Below are positions 32,643 to 42,708 of a DNA stretch of 64,000 nt, one piece after another. Source of the stretch: Symsagittifera roscoffensis. Taxonomy: Eukaryota > Xenacoelomorpha > Acoela > Convolutidae. The stretch is from positions 82,763,847-82,827,846 of the forward strand of contig NC_087064.1 in NCBI RefSeq assembly GCF_963678635.1, written 5' to 3'. Below the pieces are notes generated by a model. The model was not told the DNA's origin and made no database searches. It worked only from the letters and a program-made list of their open reading frames with translations. The number at the start of each line of letters is the position of its first letter. The stretch's first letter is position 1. Made by a program: the position numbers and the translations under genes.

Positions 32643-33125
32643 AAAAAAGTTCATTTTTGTTCTGAATGTCGTATCCAAACGGACAAAAGTTAACCTAATA
32701 AAAAATGTTAATATTCCAAGTGTGTAAAATTATACAAAAAAGCAATCGCAAAAAAGAATGACCAAACGTTGTCTGCTGTAACAATAAGAAGTTTTGCACA
32801 TATTAGTAACAAAAGAAAGAAAATTAGAACAAGTAGCATTTCCACAATTTTTCCATCAAGTTAATTGAATTTTTTGTATGTAATCAATGAGAAATTGCAA
32901 ATTTTTGAGTAGATAGTCAAGTTCTTTGCTTTTGACGTAGATTTGAGAGGACAGCTCGAAATTGATGAATTTTTCAAATCAAGTCTCTGGAAATCTTAAT
33001 CCAAACCCGATCATGCAGGATTTTTAACTTTGAAAATATTTGAAGAAATGAGGAAATAAAGAATTGTGCTGGGGAGTATTACAAATTTGGGTATCGGGTA
33101 AGGAATAAAAAGAGTCTTTGATATA

Positions 33126-33398
33126 TTATCGTACAACTTCCAAAATAAAATAAATTTCTTTCCTTGTCAATTGTAGTTCAGCCGTAAGTTTAAAGCTTTG
33201 ATACTCAATACTCGGTTCAAATGTAAACTCTTTGATTGTGTAAGTTTCCCTGAGTAGGCCTTCGCTTAGTAGGAGAACTCTAAATTGGACTATATAAGCG
33301 TCAAAAAAATTGTGAGAAAAGTATGAGTCAACATCTATTTCATCAATAAGGAAATCACACGGAATAACTTTTTTCTTAACTCGAGAAATTTCAAAAGT
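33126..33398 (-). CDS. Polinton protein X, unknown function, 5' end unclear
   Basis: A clean minus-strand frame of about 90 codons reading FEISRVKKKVIPCDFLIDEI, DVDSYFSHNFFDAYIVQFRV, LLLSEGLLRETYTIKEFTFE, then YQSFKLTAELQLTRKEIYFI and LEVVR plus stop. No ATG is present; an acceptor-like TTTCTGCAG lies just upstream (about 33408), so a first exon may lie further up, next to the heat-shock/CRE region. The product is acidic with alternating strand-like segments. I do not recognise it. Confidence 0.5.
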   Translation of the reverse strand, partial: TFEISRVKKKVIPCDFLIDEIDVDSYFSHNFFDAYIVQFRVLLLSEGLLRETYTIKEFTFEPSIEYQSFKLTAELQLTRKEIYFILEVVR

Positions 33399-33431
33399 TC
33401 AAACTGCAGATTTCTGATCGGTTCGAAATTT

Positions 33432-33454
33432 TTCTGGAAAATTCTAGAACTTTC
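33432..33454 (+). promoter_or_regulatory. perfect five-unit heat-shock element
   Basis: Five alternating TTC/GAA triplets, each separated by exactly two bases, starting TTC at 33432 and ending TTC at 33454. This is the consensus binding array for trimeric heat-shock factor; three units suffice for function in animals. It lies about 215 bases upstream of the TATA box of the polymerase gene and just upstream of gene X on the other strand, next to the CRE array. Confidence 0.75.
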
Positions 33455-33475
33455 GAAGGAAATTTTCGTAGGCGA

Positions 33476-33654
33476 TGACGTCAATTCCATAAAAGGAAAA
33501 TTGCGTGGGCGGTGACGTCACCTCTATTTAATGAATAAAGTCATTACCATAAAAAGAAAATTGCGTGGGTGGTGACGTCTCTTTAATTTTAAGAATGACG
33601 TCATTACCATAAAAGAAAAATTGCGTAGGCGATGACGTCATTGTTAGTATAAAT
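33476..33654 (+). promoter_or_regulatory. CRE (TGACGTCA) array plus TATA box of polymerase gene
   Basis: Perfect TGACGTCA palindromes at 33476, 33513, 33596 and 33633, and a one-mismatch site at 33573. They are embedded in three tandem copies of a ~60-bp unit containing 'ccataaaagaaaaattgcgt' and a 'ggcgatgacgtca' block. A TATA box (TATAAA, 33648-33653) follows the last CRE by 8 bases. CREB/ATF/AP-1 family factors bind such sites. The layout is a strong, signal-responsive eukaryotic promoter reading into the DNA polymerase gene. Confidence 0.8.
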
Positions 33655-33826
33655 GGGCTTATTTTACTGGATTAAATTATTAATTTTGTTTGCCAATCAG
33701 AAACAGTCAATTAAATTTTACTTCAAGTTTTACAATTCATCAATTCGCAAAACGAAAAAAGTAAGTTCTTTATTCAATTGGCACATTGAGTTTTTAATTT
33801 TGGAACATTTGTAAAGTCCTTGAACG

Positions 33827-36800
33827 GTGGCTGACTTGAACAAGATTGTGGAAGAAGATGGTGAAAAATTGAAGAAGGAACTTAGTGCTTGTCAACATTT
33901 TCTAGTGGATACTGAGATGGAAAATGGGAGACAAGCTATTTAACATCCAAATGTCCGAGTTAGATATTAAAATAATCAACGAGACACTTGAAGTCTTCAA
34001 TAAGCTCGATTCTGCCGGAAACATCAACATTGCCCTGGAGTTTGTTCTTCGAAATATTGAGACTGGTGAATATCCATATTTCTACGCCCATGAAAACAAT
34101 ACTTTATTTGAAAAATCCCATTTGCTATGTACTAAAGCAGACTTGATAACAATTCAAAGGAAAGTACAAAACTTTGATATTGTGGAGCAATGTACCCAGG
34201 AACGCAAACTACAAAATGGAGATTCAAGTTGATTTCAAATGTGACAATTTTTGCTGCTTTGCTGAAAAACTTTCCAATGGGATAACCGGACTCTGTCCTA
34301 CCGGAACCTTTACTACGACATACGGAAGTGAACTGTATTTTATCTAACAAAAACAAGGAATCATACAAAGATCATTTGTCTTTTCCGCGAATTGGCCATG
34401 TACATGAACGGACACACTGATCCCGACTCTCACAGTTCTAGATACTTTTCCGAATTTATATCAAAATCTGATTATGATCTTGAAAATTTTCGTGGAAATT
34501 CTGTAGAAGACTTACTTGTTAACGAAGAAATAATTGAACGTAACATCTTTATTTATAATTTTGATATTCAAGAAGGAGAGTATGTAGGAGAACTAGCTCG
34601 AAGAAGTATTGGAAGATTTGATAAATTGGTCAAGCGTCTGAGGTTCAACAATCATATCATTCATACAAACGATATAGATAGATTCTTTAAGTGTTTCCGG
34701 TGTCCTAGTTGTGATACTTTCTTCTACAGATCTGAGTTTCTCAACAAACATCTTCTGAGATGCAAGGATCGAGTAAGACATATTTACCCAAAGAACGTGT
34801 ATGAGCTTCGAAAATCCTTGTTCGAAAAGCTGGAAGAATTTAATCTTCCAGTTTCTGAAGAAAAACTTTTATTAATCTTGCAATTTTCGATTTTGATTCA
34901 ATTTGTGTTCCTACAGAAGAACTAAAAGAGACGCAAACTACAACCCGGATGGGAAAATATGTTCCAATTTCAGTCTCTATATCATCAAATATGATTGATG
35001 AACCCATCTTTTTTATACAACAATGATGCACAGAACTTGATAATTGATTCTGAATGCAATTTCCAGCTGTTGGTTGAGCAAAGTAAGCTTAAGACGAGAC
35101 AAAAATTTCAAGACACTGAAGTAGCTGCCAATGAAAGAATGAAAAAGATCTTTGATCAGCTGAACGAACGTGGTAAAATTTATTCAAATCACCAATTTGA
35201 ATACGAAGATGAGTGCGTTGAAGACTCGGAAGAAGCGGATATGTTAACCCAGTTTTTGAGAATTCAGAAAAACCAACTCATTGATTTGAAACAAGATCTT
35301 GAGAGATATGTGAATTCCTTGCCTGTTTTTGGATTTAATTGTGGTAGAAATTATTTGAATTTGATCAAGTCCTACCTTATCCTCTATTTGATTCGCGACA
35401 AAGATCAAGAAGCATCAGTAATCAAAAAAGGGAACGATTTTATTTCCTTCAAGTTTGAAGGAGATGTGCAATTTTTCGACATAATGAAGTTTCTGGGTGG
35501 AGCAACAACTCTGGACTCCTTTCTCAATGCCTATAAAGCAAGCGAAATGAAAGGATTCTTTCCCTTTGAGTGGTTTGATAACCCAGACAAACTTGATTTT
35601 CCAGAATTACCACCGTATGAAGCCTTTTTCAGTAATTTTAGAAACAACAATCCTCTAGACAAAGACTTTATTGATTATGAGAAACTGAGAAAAAGTGGGC
35701 TTGACGAACAACAAACACTGAAATGGCTTCAAATGAAGACTGCCTCCTTCTGGTTTGGATAATAACAATTACTTACAAGATACTTGGCAGAAAAACGGAA
35801 TGACTGTGTTCAAAGACTTTTCGAAGTGGTACAACAACAAGGATGTTGTTCAAATCCTGGAAGTAATGCAAAAAATGATTCAGTTTTATCATAACAAGGG
35901 GATAGATATGTTGAAGCTTGGATGTACTCTTCCAAAACTAGCAAACAAATGTCTGCACAAATCTACAAATTACAAGTTTCATCCATTTTGCGAAAGTGAT
36001 AAAGATTTGCGTGAAAAATTTAGTGAAGACATGACTGGTGGACCTTCCATTGTTTTCACTCGAAAAGCTGTAGTTGATGAACCATTTATGAGAAATTCAT
36101 CAAACAGTTGTAAATCAACCGTTAGACTTGATGCAAGTCAGCTCTACCCCTTCTCAATGTGTCGAGATACGCCAACAGGACTGTACACGAGATGGGAGTT
36201 TGACACTGATATGCAGAAATTCAAAGCTAGACATAACGGATCTCGCAATTTTGAGAATATGGTCATGCTTTTCTACTAGAAACACAGACCAGAATGTAAA
36301 TTTGAGAACTTTTTCACATTTGGTAAATAGAAAAAAATCGACTGTTTTAATATGGACGGTTATTTTAATCACGTAAAACAGTGTTCGAAGCAATGGGATG
36401 CTACTACCACTTCTGTTCCTGTCAAGAAGCTCATCCCTCCTTAACAGATCAGGATATTGAACGAGGTAATAAGAAGAGAGATATGGATGATATGAGACGG
36501 GAATACATAAAAGAGAAAGGATACGAAGTTGAAGAAATGTAGGTGTGAGTGGTGGGAAAATTTCAAAACCGATGACTAGATCAAAAATCATGTCAGAACC
36601 CATTTTCCTTGCAAAAGACCTCTTTCTACAGGATCCAATCTAGCAAAAATAAAAGATGGATCACTTTTTGGCTATGTTCAGTGCGACTTAGTTGTTCCAG
36701 ATGAACTGAAATCTAAATTTGCGAATTTTCCTCCACTTTTCAAATGTACTGAGGTTGGAAGAAACGGTATTGGAGGTTATATGAAGAGTTATACAATTGA

Positions 36801-37863
36801 AAACGAAATGTTAAAATATCCTCAAAGAATGCTAGTATCTAGTTTCAAGCTAGAAAATGGAAGAGTTATAACTCCTCTCTTCAATTTTTATATGGAACTT
36901 GGATTGCAGTGCACCAAAGCTTACAGTTTTGTTCAATATTCTCCTCATGAATGCTTTAATAAGTTCGTTCAGTCAGTGGTTGATGCTCGAAGTGAAGGAG
37001 ATGAAAACCCTTTGTCAGGAGTTGTAGCAGAAAGTATGAAGCTTTTAGGCAATTCCTCGTATGGATATCAGATCATGGATAGATCCAGGCATACAATTAC
37101 GAAGAATCTGAACGATGGAAAAACTCATAAAGCGATCAATGAGCCATTTTTCAAAAAATTGAATACAGTTGAAAAAGACTTGTATGAAGTGGAGTTGTTG
37201 AAATCTACCATTGACCACCGAGAATTCATCATTGTTGGCTTTTTCATACTTCAGTATGCAAAACTGAGAATGTTGGAACTGTACTATAACTTCTTTGACA
37301 AGTTCTGTGATGTAAATAAATTTGAAGAGTTGGAGATGGATACAGACTCATTTTACTTAACAGTTGCTGAAGAAAAATTATATGACTCTATCCAACTAGA
37401 AAAAAGAGATATTTGGGAAAAATTGAGGGAAAATGACTGCAGAGACTCTTTCAAAACAAATGCAAAATCTAATTTCTTCCCTCGAACTTGTTGCAGCATC
37501 CATAAAAAACATGATAAACGAGAGCCGGGACTGTTCAAAGATGACCTTAATCGTACAGAAATGCTATGTTTGCGTAAGAAAACTTATTGCTGCTATGACA
37601 ACAAGTCAGACAATTTAAAATTCAGCAATAAAGGATTGAATAAACGAGTTCCAAAAGATTCTGGAGATGGGCCTATGGTGAAGTATAGAAGAGTTCTCGA
37701 TGAAGCAGTTAACCCTACTTCTACTAACAGAAGATTCAGAGCTATAAAGCATATGGTTGCTATATATGAACAAACAAAGAAAGGGCTTCGTTATTTTTAT
37801 CCAAAAAGGCAAGTTCAAGATTCATACAAAACCATTGAGCTTATAAGAACTGTTCTGATTTAG
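33827..37863 (+). pseudogene. Polinton protein-primed DNA polymerase B, multiply broken
   Basis: Frame segments in order: about 33827-33940 (VADLNKIVEEDGEKL; begins with GTG), 33924-34232, 34225-34390 with a stop, 34392-34860 containing a Cys/His finger (CFRCPSCDTFF then HLLRC), a short trace AIFDFDS, 34995-35760 with exonuclease-type blocks (GFNCGRNYLNLIK and GGATTLDSFLNAYKASEMKG), 35755-36279 with palm motif DASQLYPFSM, a heavily damaged stretch to 36780, and 36781-37863 with KLLGNSSYG (motif B) and MDTDSFYL (motif C). This is the family B, protein-primed polymerase that would copy the element. At least six frameshifts and several stops inactivate it. The last 360 codons are intact. It follows the CRE/TATA promoter, with a donor-like GTAAGT at 33757 suggesting an intron in the leader. 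Confidence 0.92.
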
Positions 37864-37929
37864 TAATATTCTTTATGATGTCGTATTATATCGGTTTTAT
37901 CATATTGAAAGGTAAAACATTGCAGTGAA

Positions 37930-38185
37930 CTTTATATACAATGCAGTGATTTTTATATTTCCTTTGTAATTTAATTTTTTTCTCAAAAAGTTGACTTTTT
38001 TCAAAGTTTCAGTAGGTTTTACTATAGTTTCAGGTAAATAGAGCACTGTCTTGAAGAGTAAGATTGTCTACTTAAATAGTTGATAGATCGAATTATACCA
38101 AATCTTATCGTGTTTTGAAGTTTTTCGATATTTGTTTAGAAACTTGATACCTAACCCTAAGTTTTTGAAACTTGATACCTAACCC
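37930..38185 (-). repeat. Polinton right terminal inverted repeat with 28-bp tandem duplication
   Basis: Reverse complement of 22105-22345; the conserved core is 'gtaggttttactatagtttc' (38013-38031 region). Near the tip (38139-38190) a 28-bp unit containing 'acttgatacctaaccctaag' occurs twice in tandem. Confidence 0.8.
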
Positions 38186-38303
38186 TAAGTCTCTTTTTAC
38201 TCGGATTTTCTAAGTCGAATCAAAAGTTATTAAATGTTTTCATTTTGGCTTGACTTTAAGTGATTGAAATAAAGTTTTTGAAATTAAACTGTTAATCAGT
38301 GTT
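38186..38303. other. spacer between Polinton and helicase module
   Basis: A short AT-rich stretch without a visible gene. Confidence 0.3.
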
Positions 38304-39165
38304 TTAAAACTTGGCAAAGAAAAACTTCAAGCACTCTTTGATTTGATGATTTAAACTTTGAATGATCTTTAAATCATCAATATATACAGAGGCCTTTTCC
38401 ATGATAAAAATTTTTCGGAAACCTTGTTGATAGTGATTTTGGACCTCAAATCCATAGAAGTGCAAACTTAAACGTGATATCTCAGTCATTGGCGCTCTGA
38501 ATGGGTTCCTGTCTGACTCAATTCTTCTCAAAACTAACAAAAATTAATATAATCAGAAATTATTTTTATCAATTTAAATCGATTTTTGGATATTTCATCA
38601 ATTAACGTAAAAATGAGATACAATGAAAGTTGAGTTGTTCGTTTCGACTAATTTCGACAATTTAAACTCATTTTGACTTAATCAAAATTGTCAAAAAACC
38701 ACTGGAAATGGTTTTTTACTTTCACAAACGCTTTTTTTCATCACACCCACAGACTTCGTAACTTTTGAACTACTTGATGAGGCAGAAGACCAAGTGACGG
38801 TTTCAAGCTGGAAACATGAAGTGTTAAAACTGTCGTGGTCTCTTTTTCATCATTCACGGCTTGTAAATTGACTTTATTTTAATTAAATTGATATTAACTT
38901 CCGAGATTGATAAAAAAATAAAAGTGTAAATTCTAATATATGATTTTTTTATACATTTTAACTTACAGCATCCTCATTGTCCAATGTATTGATTGCGGGA
39001 TCTCCTAATGGCAAAACGAGAACGTATTGCTGAACAAATACAGAACAGGTGGCGCGAGAAATGAAACTGGTATCCTCCTTTGCAACCTCGTTGAATTCGT
39101 CACATTAAATTAAATTTTAAAGCCCAATTTCTTTTGCAGTCCGTCACAATGCATGCGCGGTTCTC
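38304..39165 (-). pseudogene. unknown spliced gene Z, truncated copy 1
   Basis: Minus-strand exon traces match gene Z copy 2. Around 38990-39165: ACIVTDCKRNWALKFNL, a 2-base deletion, CDEFNEVAKEDTSFISRAT, VLVLPLGDPAINTLD, then a donor at GCTG/TAAGTT. Around 38750-38870: AVNDEKETTTVLTLHVSSLK. A last exon, 38304-38523 after TTTTGTTAG, reads ESDRNPFRAPMTEISRLSLH to a stop. The first half of the gene is missing, and exon 2 has lost about 60 bases compared with copy 2. I do not recognise the protein family. Confidence 0.5.
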
Positions 39166-39207
39166 CTTCACAAGTTTTTGTGTTTAATAAACTTACCGAA
39201 ATAAAAA

Positions 39208-39420
39208 ATGGAATCAAATTATTCATATCTTGATGAAGAATGTGGTAATTTATATTTCTACAAGAATTTTTTTGACAAAGTTAATTTTCTTGAAAGTAAG
39301 CTTTCGCAACACATCGAATCAGAGTATAGCCCAAAAAGGAGATATCTTTTCAATGAAATTATTTTTAAAAACACTAAGACGAACAAAGGAATTGAAGGTC
39401 TACATGATATTCATTGCTGA
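39208..39420 (+). other. short plus-strand open frame between the gene Z copies
   Basis: A 70-codon ATG frame (MESNYSYLDEECGNLYFYKN...). It ends 80 bases before the first iteron-like motif. There is no domain and no second supporting signal, so its reality is doubtful. Confidence 0.2.
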
Positions 39421-39499
39421 TCATGAACTGAAAATTATAACAACGTGCAAAGCAGTTTGCATAACAATCGAAGGTTTTCAGGGGCAATTTTTGACCACA

Positions 39500-39689
39500 A
39501 CATCCAATGTAGCGGTCACAGCTGAATGTTTAATTTAATGATGAGGAAACTGAACAGGGCAAAAAATTCGATACACAAATTAGGTAAAGAGCATGAATTT
39601 TACTACGATTGTTAACTCCACATTTTCAGAAATGTAATTCTCCATTGAAATAGAGAATTTTAAATTAACCACTACATCCAATGTAGCGG
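39500..39689 (+). repeat. iteron-like 16-bp motifs, cluster 1
   Basis: ACATCCAATGTAGCGG occurs exactly at 39500-39515 and 39674-39689, in the same orientation. The first seven and last four bases of ACAT-CCA-ATGT form an inverted repeat. Cluster 1 lies upstream (minus-strand sense) of gene Z copy 1. Confidence 0.8.
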
Positions 39690-39908
39690 AGTTTTCAAAA
39701 TGATTAAGAACATGAAGTTTTTAACTACAAATTTTCAACCAAATGAATTGAACACATTTTTTTAGCCGAAATTGATCGTTTTAAAAACTTTTTCTCAGAT
39801 TAAACTCGGATTATCGAATTTCAGCACAGCTATTGAAAGTTAATTTTCCACAATTTTAAATTATTTTAAAAACACAATGGATGGAAATGTTCACGAAGAA
39901 GTGTTTTA

Positions 39909-41392
39909 TCACCGGCGAGTTTTTTCAATTGCTGAGACAATTTCTTCTGCGGCGCTTACGGTTATCTTGTAGAGTGCAGCTTGGCTTCTCATTTGCCCTC
40001 ATTTGTGATACATCGGCATGAACTCGGTCGGAGAACGTTTGGATGGTCTTATAACTCCATCAACAATTGTGTTACCATACAGAAATTCGGAACGATCGAT
40101 AAGTGTAGATGTACCTTGAACACAGTTTTTAAAACTAAAAATGAATTTCTTAAATGATTTTTAGTTAAAATCGTATAGTTCATTTAAATTTTTTATTGGG
40201 ATATGTGATATTGAAGATTTGTGAAATGATGAATGAACGGTTTAACTATAAACAAATTTATCAAATTTTTAATTGAATGAGGATGCAGCTTGAGTTGTAG
40301 AGAAATTTGATGAGGCAGAAGACCATGTGACGGTTTCAAGCTGGAAACCTGAAGTGTAAAAACTGTCGTGGTCACTCCTTCATCATTCACGGCAGGTTTC
40401 AACCAGCCTTTTACTCTCCATCATTGAAACTTGTTCACTGCTCTTATAACGTTATCCGCCTGTAAATTGACTTTATTTTAATTAAATTGATATTAACTTC
40501 CAAGATTGATAACAAAATAAAAGTGTAAATTCTAATATATAATTTTTGTATACATTTTAACTTACAGCATCCTCAATGTCCAATGTATTGATGGCGGGAT
40601 CTCCTAATGGCAAAACGAGAACGTTTTGCTGAACAAATACAGAAATGGTGGCGCGAGAAGTGAAACTGGTATCCTTCTTTGTAACCTCGTTGAATTCGTC
40701 ACATATTAAATTAAATGTTACAGCCCAATTTATTTTGCAGTCCTACACAATGCATGCGCAATTCTTCTTCACAGACTGACTATCACAAAAAGTGTCAGAA
40801 CTAACAGAATCTAATAGAACGGCTCCTATCAACTGCAAACTGTTAGTGACGAAATCAAACGTTGAGTACTGAGCCTTATCTAGGTCGTTTGCTGGCAAAA
40901 TTTGGGGCTCTAATAAATAGCTTTTAGCTTCTCTTAGAATCAGCGGATCTGTTAAGCTGAATATTATGTTATCTTTCCTTAAAGACTTAACTGCTGGATT
41001 TACGGTTGAAACTGTGTCGCCAGGAGAAATATGATCAGAGAATCTAGGAGCTATCTTAGTATCTGTTGCTGATTGCGTGAAACAAATTAACGCGTGCCGT
41101 TTATTTGGTATTCCAAATAAAAGAAATCTGTCGCATACCGGTGTTTCCTTGTAACTACCTGACCCTTTTTTGTTGGGGTGCCAGGTTTTCAATTGTTTTG
41201 TTGATCTTGATGAAAGGTAATATATAGCATTCATATAATAACGTTTCGGTTTTCGTTCATTAACATTAAACAACCGATCATAATCAATTTCCTCAAAAGA
41301 TTCTGGCATGATTGAATAGTCAATTCTGGTACGAAATGTGTCATTTAACTGAACTAGATAATCAATTTTTTGTTTTGGTTTTTGAAGTTTGC
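39909..41392 (-). pseudogene. unknown spliced gene Z, copy 2
   Basis: Exon 1 (about 41392-40571) opens after TTTTTCTAAG and reads KQKIDYLVQLNDTFRTRIDY, MPESFEEIDYDRLFNVNERK (Met at 41309), FLLFGIPNKRHALICF, and KSYLLEPQILPANDLDKAQY. It then runs through one in-frame TAG at about 40741 (copy 1 has ACG there) into INWAVTFNLICDEFNEVTKK and VLVLPLGDPAINTLD, to a donor GCTG/TAAGTT. Exon 2 (about 40465-40310, acceptor TTTACAG) reads ADNVIRAVNKF, then GWLKPAVNDEGVTTTVFTLQ. Exon 3 (about 40130-39909) reads DRSEFLYGNTIVDGVIRPSK and ends AIEKTRR. One stop in exon 1, one in exon 2 and one in exon 3 suggest recent decay. The family is unknown; the mix of strands would fit an OB-fold nucleic-acid binder, but that is a guess. 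Confidence 0.55.
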
Positions 41393-42708
41393 TTAGAAAA
41401 AACGTAACAAACTAAGAATAAGTTAAGAAAGACAGCAATGAACATTTTCTTTCACAAGAATATGTTCACTGGACAGTTTTTTGGCTTCAATGTAATGTGC
41501 TTTTCAATAATAATAAAAAACATCGTTGAAGTTTTTCTGGATCAAATAAAGTTGGAAACAAAAAATGCTCATCTACTATATATTTTTATCTATTTCTCAA
41601 AAAATGAAATTTGATCCAAATATAAATTTTAATTAGTTATGGTTACGAATCAGTATATTTTCTCACAATTTGTCATACAGGAAATCAAATTTTACAAATG
41701 AAGTACGCCACGAATCAAATGAAAAGTGGATATAGTAGTAGCATTGGATGTAAAGTTGGTTTTGTGAAGTAAATTGAAAAGTTTTTGAATCGGCTTTTCG
41801 ATAAAGGGATATAATCAATAAATGAATGATGCAAAAAAATTATGCCCTTCTGTAAAACAATGTTAATGTAAGCATCGTTAAATAATGTAAACGTAAACGT
41901 AAACAACGTTTTGTAAACATCTAGTGTAAGTGGAAACCTATGTTTCAATTTTAGTTTTGCCACTTCCTCCTATATAATGGAACAAAAAAAATTGAAGCAA
42001 AACATCTAATGTATCACTGATTTTATTGATTGAAAAGTATCTTTTAATAAATTTATAAGTGATCACTTATGCTTAACGTTCTTTATGACTGAAATTTACA
42101 AAACAGTTTACACTGCAAGACATCCAATGTATCGCTGATTGTTTACAGTTTAATTATTAATCGTTAAATATTAATGATCCCAATGTCCCTCAACATCCAA
42201 TGTAGCGGAAACAATATTATTGATTCCATTAATTTTTCATTATTCAAATATCTTACTCAACAACATCGGATAAGTGATATGACAGGAAAGGCATCGCAGT
42301 TCTTTTTGAGTTACATTAGTCGTTCTCATTGATATGGTCAAATCACAAGTGAATTATTGTCTAAAATATCCCTTGTAATGAAAAAGCTTTAGACACTTAG
42401 AAACGTTAATGAACATATGTATCGCAAATGGGCTGAAAATGAAGTTATTGTTTAATGTCGATGAGATTTGCCTAATACAGCTTAACATCCAATGTATCGC
42501 TGGTTACTTGGAACTAAAATTTGTTTTGTGACTACTGTTTTGAAAAAACCTGAGTTTTCCACAACATCCAATGTATCGCATATTCTTTTGAATCAATAAA
42601 TAAAAGTATTATGACTTCAACTAATATTATTACAATTGTTAACTACAAAATTCCCACAACATCCAATGTAGCGGTTTTTTTGAGAGTCAGAACTAATTTT
42701 GAAAAATT
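41393..42708. other. noncoding spacer with iteron cluster
   Basis: Between gene Z copy 2 and the helicase. No coding frame; it contains six iteron-like motifs (separate entry) and a partial reversed one (AGCATTGGATGT at about 41740). Any promoter and first exon of gene Z should lie here. Confidence 0.45.
42002..42674 (+). repeat. iteron-like 16-bp motifs, cluster 2 (six copies)
   Basis: Copies of ACATCCAATGTAKCGS at 42120, 42193, 42485, 42564 and 42659, plus a variant (ACATCTAATGTATCAC) at 42002, all in plus orientation. Several are preceded by 'ccacA' or 'tcaA'. Spacing is 73 to 292 bases, so they are dispersed, not tandem. They lie upstream of gene Z copy 2 and downstream of the helicase gene. 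Confidence 0.85.

Larger units (their letters stand above)
30913..33206. repeat. tandem duplication, 1.15-kb unit
   Basis: Positions 30913-32064 and 32065-33206 are near-identical direct copies (period 1152 at the left end). The junction lies in 'gatactccatcattt'. The unit contains most of gene Y, its CCAAT/TATA upstream region and the 3' end of gene X. Copy-specific differences are small substitutions and short indels, so the duplication is younger than the damage in the polymerase gene. Confidence 0.92.
22105..38185. mobile_element. Polinton/Maverick element, degenerate (~16 kb)
   Basis: Imperfect terminal inverted repeats (about 22105-22345 and 37930-38185) enclose the gene set that defines Polintons: double jelly-roll capsid protein, penton-like protein, retroviral-type integrase, FtsK/A32-like packaging ATPase and protein-primed family B DNA polymerase. 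Capsid, integrase and ATPase genes lie on the minus strand in the left half, and polymerase on the plus strand in the right half. I could not find the Ulp1-like protease. Nearly all genes carry stops or frameshifts, and there are several tandem duplications inside, so the copy is dead. I could not fix exact ends or the expected 6-bp target duplication. Confidence 0.9.
38770..40775. repeat. direct repeat pair: 38770-39170 and 40310-40775
   Basis: The two blocks align over their length ('gatgaggcagaagacca', 'gacggtttcaagctggaaac', 'taaattgactttattttaat', 'gggatctcctaatggcaaaa', 'aacctcgttgaattcgtcac'). They are exon-intron-exon pieces of gene Z. Both introns are conserved as well as the exons, so this is a genomic tandem duplication, not a retrocopy. 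Confidence 0.85.

Noticed and set aside
22105-38185. Polinton Ulp1-like cysteine protease
   Set aside because: I looked through both strands between the ATPase and the polymerase for an ordered His - Asp/Asn - Gln - Cys pattern and found none that I could support.
38139-38190. Interstitial telomere repeat
   Set aside because: Only CCTAACCCTAA within a larger 28-bp duplicated unit; too short to call telomeric.
39500-42674. CRISPR-like spaced direct repeats
   Set aside because: Spacing is irregular (73 to 292 bases and more), the motif is only 16 bp, and the context is eukaryotic. Treated as iteron-like motifs.
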